DNA of 64,000 nucleotides from Halobacterium sp. KA-4 (GCF_021028995.1 NZ_JAJJZG010000011.1:47351-111350); one strand, 5' to 3'. Shown: positions 38,548 to 47,742, counted from the stretch's first letter. Notes: generated by a model from the letters alone, not told the origin. Program-made: numbers and translations.

Positions 38548-40548
38548 ATGGAGTTAGAGGCGATTCCCGGCGTGGGGGCGAAGACCGCGGAGTCGCTGCG
38601 GTCCCTCGACGACCCTGAAGACGCACTACAGCGTGGGGACGTAGCGGCGGTCGCTCGCGCGCCCGGCGTCACCGACGGGCGGGCCGCGCGCATCGTCCGC
38701 GGCGCGATTCGCACGCGCCACGACGACCCCGGCGGGTTCCTGGCGACGGACCGCGCCAGCGAGGTGTACGAGCGCGTGCTCGCGCTGCTGCAGGAGCGCG
38801 CGGTCACCGACTACGCGAGCCAGCGGCTGCGCACGTTCTACCCGAGCGCCACCGAGTCCCGCATCGCGGAGGTCAACGACTTCGCGGCGGACGCGATGGC
38901 GCGCGACCCCGACCCAGAGGTGCTGGACGCGCTGGAAGGCGTCGAACCGTTGTCGCGGGCTGACGGGCTCGCAGTTCGGGACCGATGTCTCGCGACGACG
39001 GACGCGGAGACGTACAGCGAAGCGCGGGACGCGTTCCCCGAGCTGTCGGTGGAAGTCGTCGAGGACGCGCGTGGGCTCGCGGACCTCGCGCGCGGCTACT
39101 CGACGGTCGTGGCGCTCGACGAGGCGTTCGCGGGCGTGGAGGTCGACGGCGACGTGCGCGTCGAACCCGACGCGCTGGAGCGCCCGGAGGAAGTCGTCCC
39201 CGAGCGCGTGCTCTCCTTCTTCGCAACGAACCGCGACCGCATCCGCGCCGCGGTCGCCGTCCACGAAGCCGCAGGGCTGGAGACCGACGTCGACCTCGAC
39301 GAACTGGACGCGGCGCTCGCCCAACTCGACTCGGAGGGGGCGGTCGCGGGCGACGACGAACTCGACCGGCTCTCGACGGCGGTTGACGACCTCGACGCGG
39401 CGGTGTCGACCGCAGAGTCCGTGGCGAACGACCAACTCCGGGAAGTCATCCAGGAGCAGGACGTCACCATCGAGGGCTCGGACCTCCTGAGCCTCGTGGA
39501 GCGCGGCGCGGGCGTGGACAGCCTGCTCTCGCGGGAACTCGCCGACGAGTACGCCGACGCCGTCGACGCCGCGCGCGCCCACCTCGTGGACGCGCTGGCG
39601 TTGCGCGACGGGGAGGCCAGCGTCGCCCGGCAGGCGTTCGGAGACTCGCCGACGTTCCCCGTCGACCACGACCCGGAAGCAGTCTCCCGATTGCGCGAGG
39701 AACTGACCGCGGCCCGGGACCGCCGGAGCGCGGAGCGCAAGCGCGAACTCGCGGCGACGCTGGCGGACCTCCGGGAGCCGACGCGTGGACTCGTGGAACG
39801 CGCACTGGAATTGGACGTGGAGTTGGCGGTCGCGCGATTCGCCGACGACTTCGACTGCGTGCTCGCCGAGCGCGGCGGCCGCGGGTTCGACATCGAGGGC
39901 GGGCGCTCGCCGATTCTGGACGTCGTCTTCGATGCCGTCGAGCCCGTGGACTACGGCGTCGACGGCGTGGCGCTGCTCTCCGGCGTGAACTCCGGCGGGA
40001 AGACGAGCACACTCGACCTGGTGGCTGTCGTGGTCGTGCTCGCGCACATGGGGCTCCCGGTGCCCGCGGAGTCCGCCAGAGTGCCCGAAGTCGAGGAACT
40101 GCACTACTACGCGAAGTCCCAGGGGACGCTGGACGCGGGCGCGTTCGAGGCGACGCTCCGGGACTTCGCGAGACTCACCGAGGGCGCGGCGCGGAAACTC
40201 GTGCTCGTGGACGAACTCGAGTCCATCACCGAGCCGGGCGCCTCCGCAAAAATCGTGGCGGGCATCCTCGAAGAACTCCACGAGGCGGGTGCCTCGGGCG
40301 TGTTCGTCTCCCACCTCGCAGGCGAGATTCGCGACCAGTGTGGATTCGACGTGACCGTCGACGGCATCCGCGCCCGGGGACTGGAGGACGGCGAACTGGT
40401 CGTCGAGCGCTCTCCGGTCAAGGACCACCTCGCGCGCTCGACGCCCGAACTCATCGTGGAGAAGTTGGCCACGCAGGGCGACGGAACAGCAGGCGGCGAC
40501 GGCGCGTCCGCGGGGTCGTTCTACGACCGGCTGCTCGGGAAGTTCTGA
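38548..40548 (+). CDS. MutS-like DNA mismatch-repair-family ATPase with N-terminal HhH
   Basis: 666 residues. Two HhH motifs at the N terminus (LEAIPGVGAKTAESLRSLDD; ARAPGVTDGRAARIVRG), a long helical middle (about 60-440, lever/clamp-like), and a C-terminal MutS ATPase: Walker A LLSGVNSGGKTSTLDLVA (about 480), Walker B KLVLVDELESITEPGASAKI, and VSHLAGEIRDQ. The Walker B is DELESITEP where bacterial MutS has DELGRGT, as in archaeal MutS-like homologues. It lacks the mismatch-binding N domain, so it may act in junction processing rather than mismatch repair. Confidence 0.88.
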   Translation: MELEAIPGVGAKTAESLRSLDDPEDALQRGDVAAVARAPGVTDGRAARIVRGAIRTRHDDPGGFLATDRASEVYERVLALLQERAVTDYASQRLRTFYPSATESRIAEVNDFAADAMARDPDPEVLDALEGVEPLSRADGLAVRDRCLATTDAETYSEARDAFPELSVEVVEDARGLADLARGYSTVVALDEAFAGVEVDGDVRVEPDALERPEEVVPERVLSFFATNRDRIRAAVAVHEAAGLETDVDLDELDAALAQLDSEGAVAGDDELDRLSTAVDDLDAAVSTAESVANDQLREVIQEQDVTIEGSDLLSLVERGAGVDSLLSRELADEYADAVDAARAHLVDALALRDGEASVARQAFGDSPTFPVDHDPEAVSRLREELTAARDRRSAERKRELAATLADLREPTRGLVERALELDVELAVARFADDFDCVLAERGGRGFDIEGGRSPILDVVFDAVEPVDYGVDGVALLSGVNSGGKTSTLDLVAVVVVLAHMGLPVPAESARVPEVEELHYYAKSQGTLDAGAFEATLRDFARLTEGAARKLVLVDELESITEPGASAKIVAGILEELHEAGASGVFVSHLAGEIRDQCGFDVTVDGIRARGLEDGELVVERSPVKDHLARSTPELIVEKLATQGDGTAGGDGASAGSFYDRLLGKF

Positions 40549-40635
40549 CCCGAATCCACTGAGTCGCCGGCTCTCGGCGCCGAATGCCGATTCTGTGGCG
40601 AAGGGTTAAGTGGGTTCGCGAGCGTGGTGAAAGTG

Positions 40636-41760
40636 ATGAGCGACGACCCCGAAGAGGGGATGCTGGGCTGGGACGAGTCCGTGTTCCGGGACGAGCACGT
40701 CTTCGAAATCGACTACGTCCCGGAGGTCTTCCAGCACCGCGAGTCCCAACTCCAGACGCTGCAGTACGCGCTCCGCCCCGCCGTCCGGGGTAACCGCCCG
40801 CTGAACGTGATGGTTCGAGGACCGCCCGGCACGGGGAAGACGACGGCGGTCCAGAAGTTGTTCGGCGAACTCGGCGGTCAGCACGGCGTCCGCACGGTGC
40901 GCGTGAATTGCCAGGTCGACTCCACGCGGTACGCGGTGTTCTCCCGTATTTTCGAGGAGATTTTCGACTACGAGCCGCCCTCCTCCGGGATTTCGTTCAA
41001 GAAACTGTTCGGCCAGGTCGCCGAGCGTATCGCCGACGACGAGGAGGTGCTGGTGGCGGCGCTCGACGACGTGAATTACCTCTTCTACGAGGACGAGGCC
41101 TCCGACACGCTGTACTCGCTGCTGCGCGCCCACGAGACGCACTCCGGCGCGAAAGTCGGCGTCATCTTGGTGTCCTCAGACCTCGACCTGGACGTCATCG
41201 AGAACCTCGACGGCCGCGTACAGTCGGTGTTCCGGCCGGAGGAGGCGTACTTCCCGTCGTACGACCGCAACGAAATCACGGACATCCTCCGCGACCGCGT
41301 CGACGTCGGCTTCCGCGACGACGCGGTGCCGACGACGGTTCTGGACCGCGTCGCCGAACTCACGGACGAGGCCGGCGACCTCCGCGTCGGCATCGACTTG
41401 CTGCGGCGCGCGGGCCTCCACGCCGAGTCCCGTGCGAGCACCACCGTCGAGCCGGAGGACGTGGACGCGGTCTCCGAGGAAGCGAAGAACATCCACCTCT
41501 CGCGGAGCCTGCGCGCGCTCTCCGACACCGAGCGCGCGCTCGTGGAGACGGTCGCGGACTGCGACGGCGAACAAGCCGGCGACGTCTACGACGCCTTCAA
41601 CGACCGCACCGACCTCGGCTACACGCGGTACACGGAAATCGTGAACAAGCTCGACAAGCTCGGACTCATCGACGCGGAGTACGAGCAACTCGACGGCCGC
41701 GGCCGCTCGCGGACGCTCCGGCTCACGCACGACCCCGAAGCCGTGAAAGAGCAGCTCTAG
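40636..41760 (+). CDS. Orc1/Cdc6-family replication initiator
   Basis: 374 residues. AAA+ with Walker A VRGPPGTGKTTAVQKLF (about 60-76), Walker B VLVAALDDVNYLFYED, sensor 1 VGVILVSSDLDL and the initiator-specific region; a C-terminal winged helix (LSDTERALVETVADCDGEQA; GYTRYTEIVNKLDKLGLIDA). Haloarchaea carry several paralogues; those adjacent to origins bind ORB repeats. No ORB-like repeats were seen in the 87 bases upstream, so this is not obviously an origin-linked copy. Start ATG 40636; copy B of the 3-prime element follows. Confidence 0.93.
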   Translation: MSDDPEEGMLGWDESVFRDEHVFEIDYVPEVFQHRESQLQTLQYALRPAVRGNRPLNVMVRGPPGTGKTTAVQKLFGELGGQHGVRTVRVNCQVDSTRYAVFSRIFEEIFDYEPPSSGISFKKLFGQVAERIADDEEVLVAALDDVNYLFYEDEASDTLYSLLRAHETHSGAKVGVILVSSDLDLDVIENLDGRVQSVFRPEEAYFPSYDRNEITDILRDRVDVGFRDDAVPTTVLDRVAELTDEAGDLRVGIDLLRRAGLHAESRASTTVEPEDVDAVSEEAKNIHLSRSLRALSDTERALVETVADCDGEQAGDVYDAFNDRTDLGYTRYTEIVNKLDKLGLIDAEYEQLDGRGRSRTLRLTHDPEAVKEQL

Positions 41761-41762
41761 CA

Positions 41763-41936
41763 GGCACTTTTTTGCGCTGCGGGGGTGCGCCTCCGGCGTC
41801 CTCCCTGGCAAAACTTGCGGAAAAAGCACTCCTCCTTCGGTCCGTTCCGTCCCTCAGTCGTCGGCCCGCGCTCACTTCGTTCGCGCGGTGAACCGCTCGC
41901 CTCGGGTCTTTCAGACCACTCGGCTCGCGGATGCTA
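41763..41936 (+). repeat. Dispersed 3-prime-end element, copy B (after orc1/cdc6)
   Basis: Starts three bases after the stop: GCACTTTTTTGCGCTGCGGG, then GGCAAAACTTGCGGAAAAAG and CACTCCTC, an internal hairpin (GGTCTTTCAGACC), right end GCTCGCGGATGCTAG. Its first about 75 and last about 45 bases are almost identical to copy C in inverted orientation 4 kb away; only the middle differs. Confidence 0.7.
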
Positions 41937-41974
41937 GCTCGATTCTCCCACTCGGCGGCACGCTCAGCAGCGGG

Positions 41975-42097
41975 TCACGGCGTCAGCGTCAGGTAGGTCG
42001 CGACGAGTGCGACGCCGAGCGCCGCGAGGAACAGCAGGTAGCCGATGAGTGTCGTTAGCCCCGTTCCGCCGCCCATGGACGACTTGCTCATGGACAT
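41975..42097 (-). CDS. 40-residue single-span membrane microprotein
   Basis: Reads MSMSKSSMGGGTGLTTLIGY, then LLFLAALGVALVATYLTLTP. A Gly/Ser-rich N terminus is followed by one hydrophobic helix; no motif is recognised. It is located between the 3-prime element of orc1/cdc6 and the archaetidylserine decarboxylase gene on the same strand as the latter. Small proteins of this pattern are common in haloarchaea; function unknown. Confidence 0.6.
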   Translation of the reverse strand: MSMSKSSMGGGTGLTTLIGYLLFLAALGVALVATYLTLTP

Positions 42098-42148
42098 ACC
42101 GCAGAGTTGTCGCGTAGCCGTCAAAATAGTGGTGGCGTCCGCTCTGCC

Positions 42149-42757
42149 CTACTCGCGGTCCGGCGACCGGCGCGCCACCACCGTTTCGCCTGCGCTGACC
42201 TTCTCGCCCTTCTCGACGAGGAGGTCGTCGCGGTCGTACTCCTGCGGGAGAATCACGTCCGCGCGGCTGCCGAAGGAGATGTGGCTGATGCGGTCGCCGC
42301 GCGTGAGTTCGTCGCCGACTTCGACGTAGGTGTGGATGCGGCGGGCGAACGCGCCCGCGATGAGGATTACTTCGTAGTCGTCGCACGTGACGCGGACGCG
42401 CTCGTTGTGTTCCGATTCCTTGTCGAAGGCGGGGCGGTGGCCGCCCGCGCGGTGGTCGACGGCGTCGACCGTGCCGGAAAGCGGCGCGCGGTTCACGTGC
42501 ACGTCGTGGACGTTCATGAACACGCCCACGCGGAGGCGGCCGTCCTCGGTCTCGCGAATCACCGACACCTTACCGTCCGCCGGCGTGACAGCGCCCTGGC
42601 CGTCGGGCGTGCGTTCGGGGTCGCGGTGGAACCACGCGACGAACCCCGAGAGCGCGAGCGCTGCGACGCCCCACAGCGACGACACGAACAACAGCGCCGC
42701 GCCGACGGCCGCCGCCGGCAGGGCGTACGTCCACTTCCACGGGCCACGCGCGAACAT
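42149..42757 (-). CDS. asd: Archaetidylserine decarboxylase (phosphatidylserine decarboxylase-like)
   Basis: 202 residues from ATG 42757. Two N-terminal membrane segments are followed by the PSD-like domain: GFVAWFHRDPERTPDGQGAV, NVHDVHVNRAPLSGTVD (His residues) and ISHISFGSRADVILPQEYD, where FGS is the site of self-cleavage giving the pyruvoyl cofactor. It decarboxylates archaetidylserine to archaetidylethanolamine at the membrane. The open frame extends far upstream through priL and is an antisense artefact. Divergent from priL. Confidence 0.85.
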   Translation of the reverse strand: MFARGPWKWTYALPAAAVGAALLFVSSLWGVAALALSGFVAWFHRDPERTPDGQGAVTPADGKVSVIRETEDGRLRVGVFMNVHDVHVNRAPLSGTVDAVDHRAGGHRPAFDKESEHNERVRVTCDDYEVILIAGAFARRIHTYVEVGDELTRGDRISHISFGSRADVILPQEYDRDDLLVEKGEKVSAGETVVARRSPDRE

Positions 42758-42856
42758 ACCCGTCCTTGGCCGTCCGCCACCGATAGCCCTTCGGTCGCTG
42801 CTGGGGCAGGTCCGAGCCGGGGTGTTTATCGGCGTCCGCTCGCAAGAAAGGACTCG

Positions 42857-43951
42857 ATGAACGCGCGCCACGCTCGCTACCCGTTCCTCGGCGAATCCCG
42901 GCAGGCGGTCCAGGAGGCCGGGGTGGACCTCGCGGCGGTCGTCGCCGAGGACGATGCGGTCGTCGAGCGCGCCCGCGAACGCGTCGTCGGCTCGCTCACG
43001 AACGGCGAGGTCGGCGAGCGCGCGCGCTCGGACCGCGTGGAGCTGCTCTCCTACCCCGTGGCGCGCGTGCTCGTCTCCGTCGTGGACGAACACGTGCTCG
43101 TGCGGAAGTACGCTGACGCCGAAGCCAACGCCGCCTACGAGCGCTTTACCGCTGACGAGACCGACGACTCCGAATTCAAGAGCGTCGGCGACGACGCCAG
43201 TCTCTCCCGGAAGGACCTCCTCCGGGAGTTCGACCTGACGAACCATGTCCACGCCACGCAGGACGGCTACGATGTGGACGTGCCGACGTACCTCCTGCTG
43301 TCGTCGTCGCTGCGCCCGGACAAGTGGCGGCTCGTCAACCGCGCGCTCGACGACGGCCGCGTCCCCGTCAGCGAGCCCGAATTGGACACACTCCTCCGCG
43401 AAGCCGTCCGGGACCGGGTCGCCGAGGGCCTGCCGCTGAACGTCCCTGACGAGGTCGCCGACGCACTCGAAGGCCCGGAGGCCGCCGTCCGGGACGTGCT
43501 CTCGGAGATGGACCTCACGCGCGAAATCGACACCGTCGTCCCGGAACTGTTCCCGCCGTGCATGCAGCACCTCCTCGACCAGGTGCAGCGCGGCGAACAC
43601 CTCCCGCACCACAGCCGCTTCGCCATCACCACGTTCCTCGCCAACATCGGACTAACGACCGACGAAATCGTCGACATCTACAAAGTGAACCCGGGGTTCG
43701 GCGAGGAGATGACCCGCTATCAGACCGATCACATCCGCGGGGAGTCCAGCCCCACCGAGTACACGGCGCCGTCGTGCGCGACGATGAAGGCGTACGGAGA
43801 CTGCACGAACCCAGACGACCTCTGTGACGCCATCAATCACCCACTGTCGTACTACGAGGCGAAACTCGACGACGAGGACGACGACGACCTAGAGGACTGG
43901 CGCGAGCGCGAGAACGAGGACGCGGAAGCGGATGCGGACGCCGAAGCCTGA
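42857..43951 (+). CDS. priL: DNA primase large subunit
   Basis: 364 residues starting MNARHARYPFLGESRQAVQE. The C-terminal iron-sulfur region has PPCMQHLLDQVQRGEHLPHH, SRFAITTFLANIGLTTDEI, and the further cysteines SCATMKAYGDC and DDLCDAINHPLSYYEAKL. With PriS it makes RNA/DNA primers. The acidic tail DEDDDDLEDW is halophile-typical. Start ATG 42857; the long upstream frame is antisense to asd. Confidence 0.95.
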   Translation: MNARHARYPFLGESRQAVQEAGVDLAAVVAEDDAVVERARERVVGSLTNGEVGERARSDRVELLSYPVARVLVSVVDEHVLVRKYADAEANAAYERFTADETDDSEFKSVGDDASLSRKDLLREFDLTNHVHATQDGYDVDVPTYLLLSSSLRPDKWRLVNRALDDGRVPVSEPELDTLLREAVRDRVAEGLPLNVPDEVADALEGPEAAVRDVLSEMDLTREIDTVVPELFPPCMQHLLDQVQRGEHLPHHSRFAITTFLANIGLTTDEIVDIYKVNPGFGEEMTRYQTDHIRGESSPTEYTAPSCATMKAYGDCTNPDDLCDAINHPLSYYEAKLDDEDDDDLEDWRERENEDAEADADAEA

Positions 43952-44152
43952 CTACTCCTGCTTGCCGGAGAGCCAGTAGCCGACGCCGGCCATCACGAGA
44001 ATGAAGACGACCACGGCAGTGACGACGCCGTAGGCGCCCGTCTCCCCGAACCCCTCGCTCATCGTGCCGGCGGCCACGAGGATGGCGATGAAGACGAGAG
44101 TAGACAGGATGGCGATACCCGCTTCGAGGCGGGCGTCGGGCCCTTCAGACAT
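43952..44152 (-). CDS. Small two-span membrane protein, 66 aa
   Basis: MSEGPDARLEAGIAILSTLV, then FIAILVAAG, GFGETGAYGVVTAVVVFILV and MAGVGYWLSGKQE. Two hydrophobic helices with a short loop. Conserved-looking small haloarchaeal membrane protein without a known function. The start at 44152 is preferred over an in-frame ATG nine codons upstream. Convergent with, and abutting, priL. Confidence 0.7.
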   Translation of the reverse strand: MSEGPDARLEAGIAILSTLVFIAILVAAGTMSEGFGETGAYGVVTAVVVFILVMAGVGYWLSGKQE

Positions 44153-44281
44153 ACTGCGAGATTTCGTCGGCCCGGGCAAAAGCGCTTCGAAGCCGTCACG
44201 CCGGCCGCGACTCGTGGCGGACAGCCCTGTCGACGGCCGGTGATTCGTCGTCCGAACTAATAGGGCTCGGAGTCGTATACC

Positions 44282-44301
44282 AACCCCGATTTTGCGGGGT
44301 T
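44282..44301 (+). promoter_or_regulatory. Inverted repeat overlapping the promoter of the SWIM-domain gene
   Basis: AACCCCG (44282-44288), ATTTTG, CGGGGTT (44295-44301): a perfect 7-bp inverted repeat whose right arm runs into the TATA-like GGTTTAGG centred about 29 bases before ATG 44330. A smaller AGGCG/CGCCT inverted repeat (44303-44319) follows. Position suggests a repressor site covering BRE/TATA. Confidence 0.4.
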
Positions 44302-44329
44302 TAGGCGTCTCCAGCGCCTACACTGTGGT

Positions 44330-44932
44330 ATGGCTCCCGCCACGAAGTCCCGACAGCCGCCCAACGACCGGAGCCGCCGCGCCCGCCGCGAGGAACTGCG
44401 CGTGACCGCGCTCGGCGACGGTACCTATGCAGTCGAATCTCCGTCCGGCAACGTCTACGACGCCGACCTCGACGCCGGCGAGTGCACGTGTCCCGATCAC
44501 CAGTTCCGGGGCGTCCGCTGCAAGCACCTGCGCCGCGTCGCCATCGACATTACGCTCGGCGAAGTTCCCGCGCCCGGCGAGCGCGACGCGACGTGTGCAG
44601 CCTGCGGCGACGACCTATTCGTCGACCGCGAGGCCGCCGACCCGGTCTACTGCGAGGACTGCACGCTCGAACCCGGTGAGACCGTTGTCGACCGCGAGAC
44701 CGACAAGCTCGTAGTCGTCGTCGAATCCACGGACGACCGCGCGAGCGACGTCCGCATCCCGGAGTGCGGCTGGTCGGTCGCCGACCACCACTCGAACCGC
44801 GACTACGACGCCGACGACCGCGTCGTCGACGTGCTCTACCCGCTGGAACGCAGCGTCTCCCCGGAGGACATCTCGCCGCAGGACCTCCGCCGGTACTCGT
44901 TCCCACGCGGCCGCCTCGAACGCCGCGACTAG
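44330..44932 (+). CDS. SWIM zinc-finger protein
   Basis: 200 residues. [20 protein letters not shown] (about 50-69) fits CxCx(n)CxH, the SWIM zinc finger; a second CxxC pair set follows: [20 protein letters not shown] and CEDC. SWIM domains bind nucleic acid or protein and occur in Rad51-interacting Sws1-like proteins and in bacterial SNF2-linked proteins. The C-terminal half is acidic and of unknown role. Convergent with hjc (stop codons overlap by four bases). Confidence 0.85.
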   Translation: MAPATKSRQPPNDRSRRARREELRVTALGDGTYAVESPSGNVYDADLDAGECTCPDHQFRGVRCKHLRRVAIDITLGEVPAPGERDATCAACGDDLFVDREAADPVYCEDCTLEPGETVVDRETDKLVVVVESTDDRASDVRIPECGWSVADHHSNRDYDADDRVVDVLYPLERSVSPEDISPQDLRRYSFPRGRLERRD

Positions 44933-45423
44933 TCGAGCATCGACGCCGCTTCCTCGGGCGTGAGCACGCCCTGCTCGACGGCGTGCAGCACGTCCTTGAT
45001 GTCGTTGCCCTCGGCGTCGTCCTCGTCGCTCCCCTGGAGGTCGTCGAACGTCTCGCCGTCCTCGATGGCGGTCTCCTTCTTCACGCGGTAGTTCCCGCCG
45101 TCGGTCTGGTAGACGTCCGCGGGGTGGAAGAAGTACCAATCCTCGCGGTCGAAGCGCACGCCGATCTTGGGCTTCGCCCCGAAGTTCTGACTGAAGTAGA
45201 CGAGCGCTTCGACCTCCTCGCCCGTGAGGTAGATGGGGTCGCCTGCGCTGGACTTGGCTTCGACGGCGTAGAAGACGCTGCCGTCGCCCGCGAGCACGTC
45301 CGGGAGTTCGCGCTCCGTCGCCGCGCCGCTGGCGGGTGCCCGCATCACGGCGAACCCGCGCTCGTCGAACGCGTTCACGAGCTCGCGCTCCCGCCTGTTC
45401 CCCTTCGCGTTCGAGTTAGACAT
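44929..45423 (-). CDS. hjc: Holliday junction resolvase Hjc
   Basis: 164 residues. [20 protein letters not shown], the catalytic ELPDVLAG and FYAVEAKSS (PD-ExK nuclease), and [19 protein letters not shown]. It cleaves four-way junctions in recombination, a natural partner of RadA. The C-terminal about 40 residues form an extra acidic helical segment ([20 protein letters not shown]) similar to a LLM/ubiquitin-associated-like helix, common in haloarchaeal copies. Confidence 0.92.
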   Translation of the reverse strand: MSNSNAKGNRRERELVNAFDERGFAVMRAPASGAATERELPDVLAGDGSVFYAVEAKSSAGDPIYLTGEEVEALVYFSQNFGAKPKIGVRFDREDWYFFHPADVYQTDGGNYRVKKETAIEDGETFDDLQGSDEDDAEGNDIKDVLHAVEQGVLTPEEAASMLD

Positions 45424-45534
45424 ACTCCGACCCCGTGCCCGCTGTCATACCCGCCGCTACGCAGTCGGGGGATAGGAGGCTTGCGCCACGCGCCTGCCAT
45501 CAATCGTTTCACGACTGCGCTTCACACCCCTCGT

Positions 45535-45957
45535 ATGCCCGGTGAATACATCGTCGACCGCGTCGACGGCATCGTCCACGAGGAGACCCAGGTCCACGAG
45601 TACGGCGTCGACTTGACCGTCGCGGCCGTCTACGAGGTCGCCGAGCGCGGCCACCTCGACTTCGGCGGCGACGAGTTCGCCGACGCGGACTTCCGCCCGC
45701 TGGCGTCCGCGCTCCGTGACCCTGACGACGAGTACGAGTGGTGGACGCTGAAAGCTGGCACGTACCTCGTCGAGTTCAACGAGTCGCTGCGCGAGGGCGC
45801 GCCGCTGCGCGTCCAGACCCGCCGCGAACTCCGCGAGAACGGTGCCTACCACCCCTCTATCGTCACCACAGAACTCGGTCCGATGCCGCTGACCGTCCCG
45901 GAGGGCGGCGTCGAACTCAAGGAGAACGCGCGCGTCTCGACACTGATGGATCGATAA
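45535..45957 (+). CDS. dUTPase-like protein
   Basis: 140 residues starting MPGEYIVDRVDGIVHEETQV. HEYGVDLTVAAVYEVAERGH and LDFGGDEF resemble the trimeric dUTPase/dCTP deaminase fold start, then WWTLKAGTYLVEFNESLREG and ENARVSTLMDR. It is often annotated as deoxyuridine 5'-triphosphate nucleotidohydrolase. Canonical motifs III/V are weak, so substrate is uncertain; a pyrimidine nucleotide pyrophosphatase or regulator are options. The next gene, ahcY, is convergent, with repeat copy C between. Confidence 0.75.
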   Translation: MPGEYIVDRVDGIVHEETQVHEYGVDLTVAAVYEVAERGHLDFGGDEFADADFRPLASALRDPDDEYEWWTLKAGTYLVEFNESLREGAPLRVQTRRELRENGAYHPSIVTTELGPMPLTVPEGGVELKENARVSTLMDR

Positions 45958-45974
45958 CCGACCAGCCGACGGGA

Positions 45975-46150
45975 CAGCATCCGCGAGCCGAGTGGTCTGA
46001 AAGACCCGAGGCGAGCGGTTCACTCGCGGCGAAGCCGCGAGGCCGACGAGCGACTAAGCGCCGAAGGCGCGCTGGAGCGAGGAGTGCTTTTTCCGCAATT
46101 TTTGCCAGGGAGGACGCCGGAGGCGCACCCCCGCAGCGCAAAAAAGTGCG
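45975..46150 (-). repeat. Dispersed 3-prime-end element, copy C (after ahcY)
   Basis: On the minus strand it begins five bases after the ahcY stop: GCACTTTTTTGCGCTGCGGG, then GGCAAAAATTGCGGAAAAAG, CACTCCTCGCTCCAGCGCGC, a hairpin CTCGCGGC-TTC-GCCGCGAG as in copy A, then GGGTCTTTCAGACCACTCGG and CTCGCGGATGCT. Ends are nearly identical to copy B; the middle shares the hairpin with copy A, so this copy links the family. It also lies downstream of the convergent dUTPase-like gene. Confidence 0.7.
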
Positions 46151-46154
46151 TGCG

Positions 46155-47438
46155 TTACGTCCCGTGCTGCCAGGAGGTCATGTACTCCTCCTGTTCTTCG
46201 CTGAGGGTGTCGAGTTCGACGCCTTCGGCGTTGAGTTTGATTTCCGCGAGTTTGCGGTCGAGGTGGTCGGGGACTTCGTGGACGCCGGCGTCGTAGTCGT
46301 CGGCGTTTTCGACGAGTTCGCGGATGGAGACGGCCTGCACGCCGAAGGACTGGTCCATGACTTCGACCGGGTGGCCGAGGCTGACGGGGGTCGCGAGGTT
46401 GACGAGGCGGCCTTCGGCGAGCACGTTGATGCGCTTGCCGGAGGGGAGTTCGTACTCGCGGACGCCGTCCCGGACTTCCTGTTCGCTCTCGGCCATCTCG
46501 CGGAGCGCTTCGAGGTCGATTTCGATGTCGAAGTGGCCGGCGTTGGCGAGGACGACGCCGTCCTGCATCTGCTCGAAGTGGTCCTCGACGATGACGTCGC
46601 GGTTGCCCGTGGTCGTGATGAAGACGTCGCCGACTTCGGCGGCCTCGCTCATCGACATGACGTCGTAGCCCTCCATGTGGGCTTCGAGCGCGCGCCGCGG
46701 GTCGATTTCGGTGACGATGACGTTCGCGTTCTGGCCGCTGGCCTTCTTGGCGACGCCGCGGCCGCACTGGCCGTAGCCCGCGACGACGACGTCCTTGCCC
46801 GCCCATGAGAGGTTCGTGGTCATCGCAATCGAGGCCAGCGAGGACTCGCCGGTGCCGTGGACGTTGTCGAAGAGGCGCTTCATCGGTGTGTCGTTGACGG
46901 CGATGACGGGGTACTCGAGCGCGTCGTCGTCGTCCATCGCGCGGAGACGGTGGACGCCGGTCGTGGTCTCCTCGGTGCCGCCGACGATGGTGTCGATGAG
47001 CTCGGGGTGGTGCTCGTGTACGCGGAAGACGAGGTCGCCGCCGTCGTCGACCGTGACGGTTGGCTCGTGGTTGAGGACGGCGTCGATGGCCTCGTAGTAC
47101 TCGGTGTCGCCGACGCCGTGCTTGGCGTAGCTCGTAATCGAGGGGTGGGCGTCGAGCGCCGCGGAGACGTCGTCGTGGGTCGACAGCGGGTTGCAGCCCG
47201 TGATTTCGACTTCCGCGCCGGCGTCGGCCATCGTCTCGACGAGCGCGGCGGTCTTCGCTTCGACGTGTAGCGCCATCCCAACGGTCTCGCCCGCGAGCGG
47301 CTCGTTCTCCTGAAAGTCCGCGCGCAGCGAGGAGAGAATCGGCATGTGTTCGAACGCCCAGTCGATCTTCTTCCGGCCGGCGTCGCGAGCGGACCCGACC
47401 TCGTCGAGTTGCTCGCTAATCGGCGACGCAGTTGTCAT
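46155..47438 (-). CDS. ahcY: Adenosylhomocysteinase
   Basis: 427 residues. SAHH landmarks: MALHVEAKTAALVETMADAG, ITGCNPLSTHDDVSAAL, VNDTPMKRLFDNVHGTGESS (cofactor/substrate loop), DVVVAGYGQCGRGVAKKASG (NAD+ binding), VITTTGNRDVIVEDHFEQM and the C-terminal SWQHGT. It hydrolyses S-adenosylhomocysteine to homocysteine and adenosine, tetrameric. Length matches the shorter archaeal/bacterial-type enzymes without the usual insert. It may act on S-inosylhomocysteine in some archaea. A TATA-like TTTTGAAT at about 47457-47464 precedes it. Copy C of the repeat follows the stop. Confidence 0.95.
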   Translation of the reverse strand: MTTASPISEQLDEVGSARDAGRKKIDWAFEHMPILSSLRADFQENEPLAGETVGMALHVEAKTAALVETMADAGAEVEITGCNPLSTHDDVSAALDAHPSITSYAKHGVGDTEYYEAIDAVLNHEPTVTVDDGGDLVFRVHEHHPELIDTIVGGTEETTTGVHRLRAMDDDDALEYPVIAVNDTPMKRLFDNVHGTGESSLASIAMTTNLSWAGKDVVVAGYGQCGRGVAKKASGQNANVIVTEIDPRRALEAHMEGYDVMSMSEAAEVGDVFITTTGNRDVIVEDHFEQMQDGVVLANAGHFDIEIDLEALREMAESEQEVRDGVREYELPSGKRINVLAEGRLVNLATPVSLGHPVEVMDQSFGVQAVSIRELVENADDYDAGVHEVPDHLDRKLAEIKLNAEGVELDTLSEEQEEYMTSWQHGT

Positions 47439-47742
47439 ACGGGTGTGGACGAAGAGTGGATTCAAAACCCTACCGAAGCCGCGGAGAAAGCGGGCGGGAC
47501 GGCGGGCGCGTGTCCGATGGTGGCGGTGGTTGCCGCCGTCCGTCGCCCGAACGGAAATCCTCGTGGGCGGCCGGGACGCCACGTGCTCGACTCACATTCC
47601 GTGGCCGCCCAGCGAGGGGGTGCTGACGCCGTCGACAGTGGGTGCCGCAGGCCGTCTGGCCTGCGTTGGATGCCTCGGACGGGTACTGAAAAAGTTCGTT
47701 GGCCGGGAATTGACTTGTTCGGATTCGAAGCCGTTCCGGCGC
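47439..47742. other. 304-base gap between ahcY promoter and secreted repeat protein
   Basis: No gene with a credible start or composition is seen on either strand. The left end holds the ahcY promoter. A perfect 8-bp hairpin CGCAGGCC-GTCT-GGCCTGCG sits at 47646-47665, about 80 bases downstream of the stop of the secreted protein gene in its own orientation, and may end that transcript. Confidence 0.5.

Noticed and set aside
40549..40635. Replication origin next to orc1/cdc6
   Set aside because: No repeated ORB-like element or long AT-rich unwinding region was seen upstream, and downstream is the dispersed 3-prime element.
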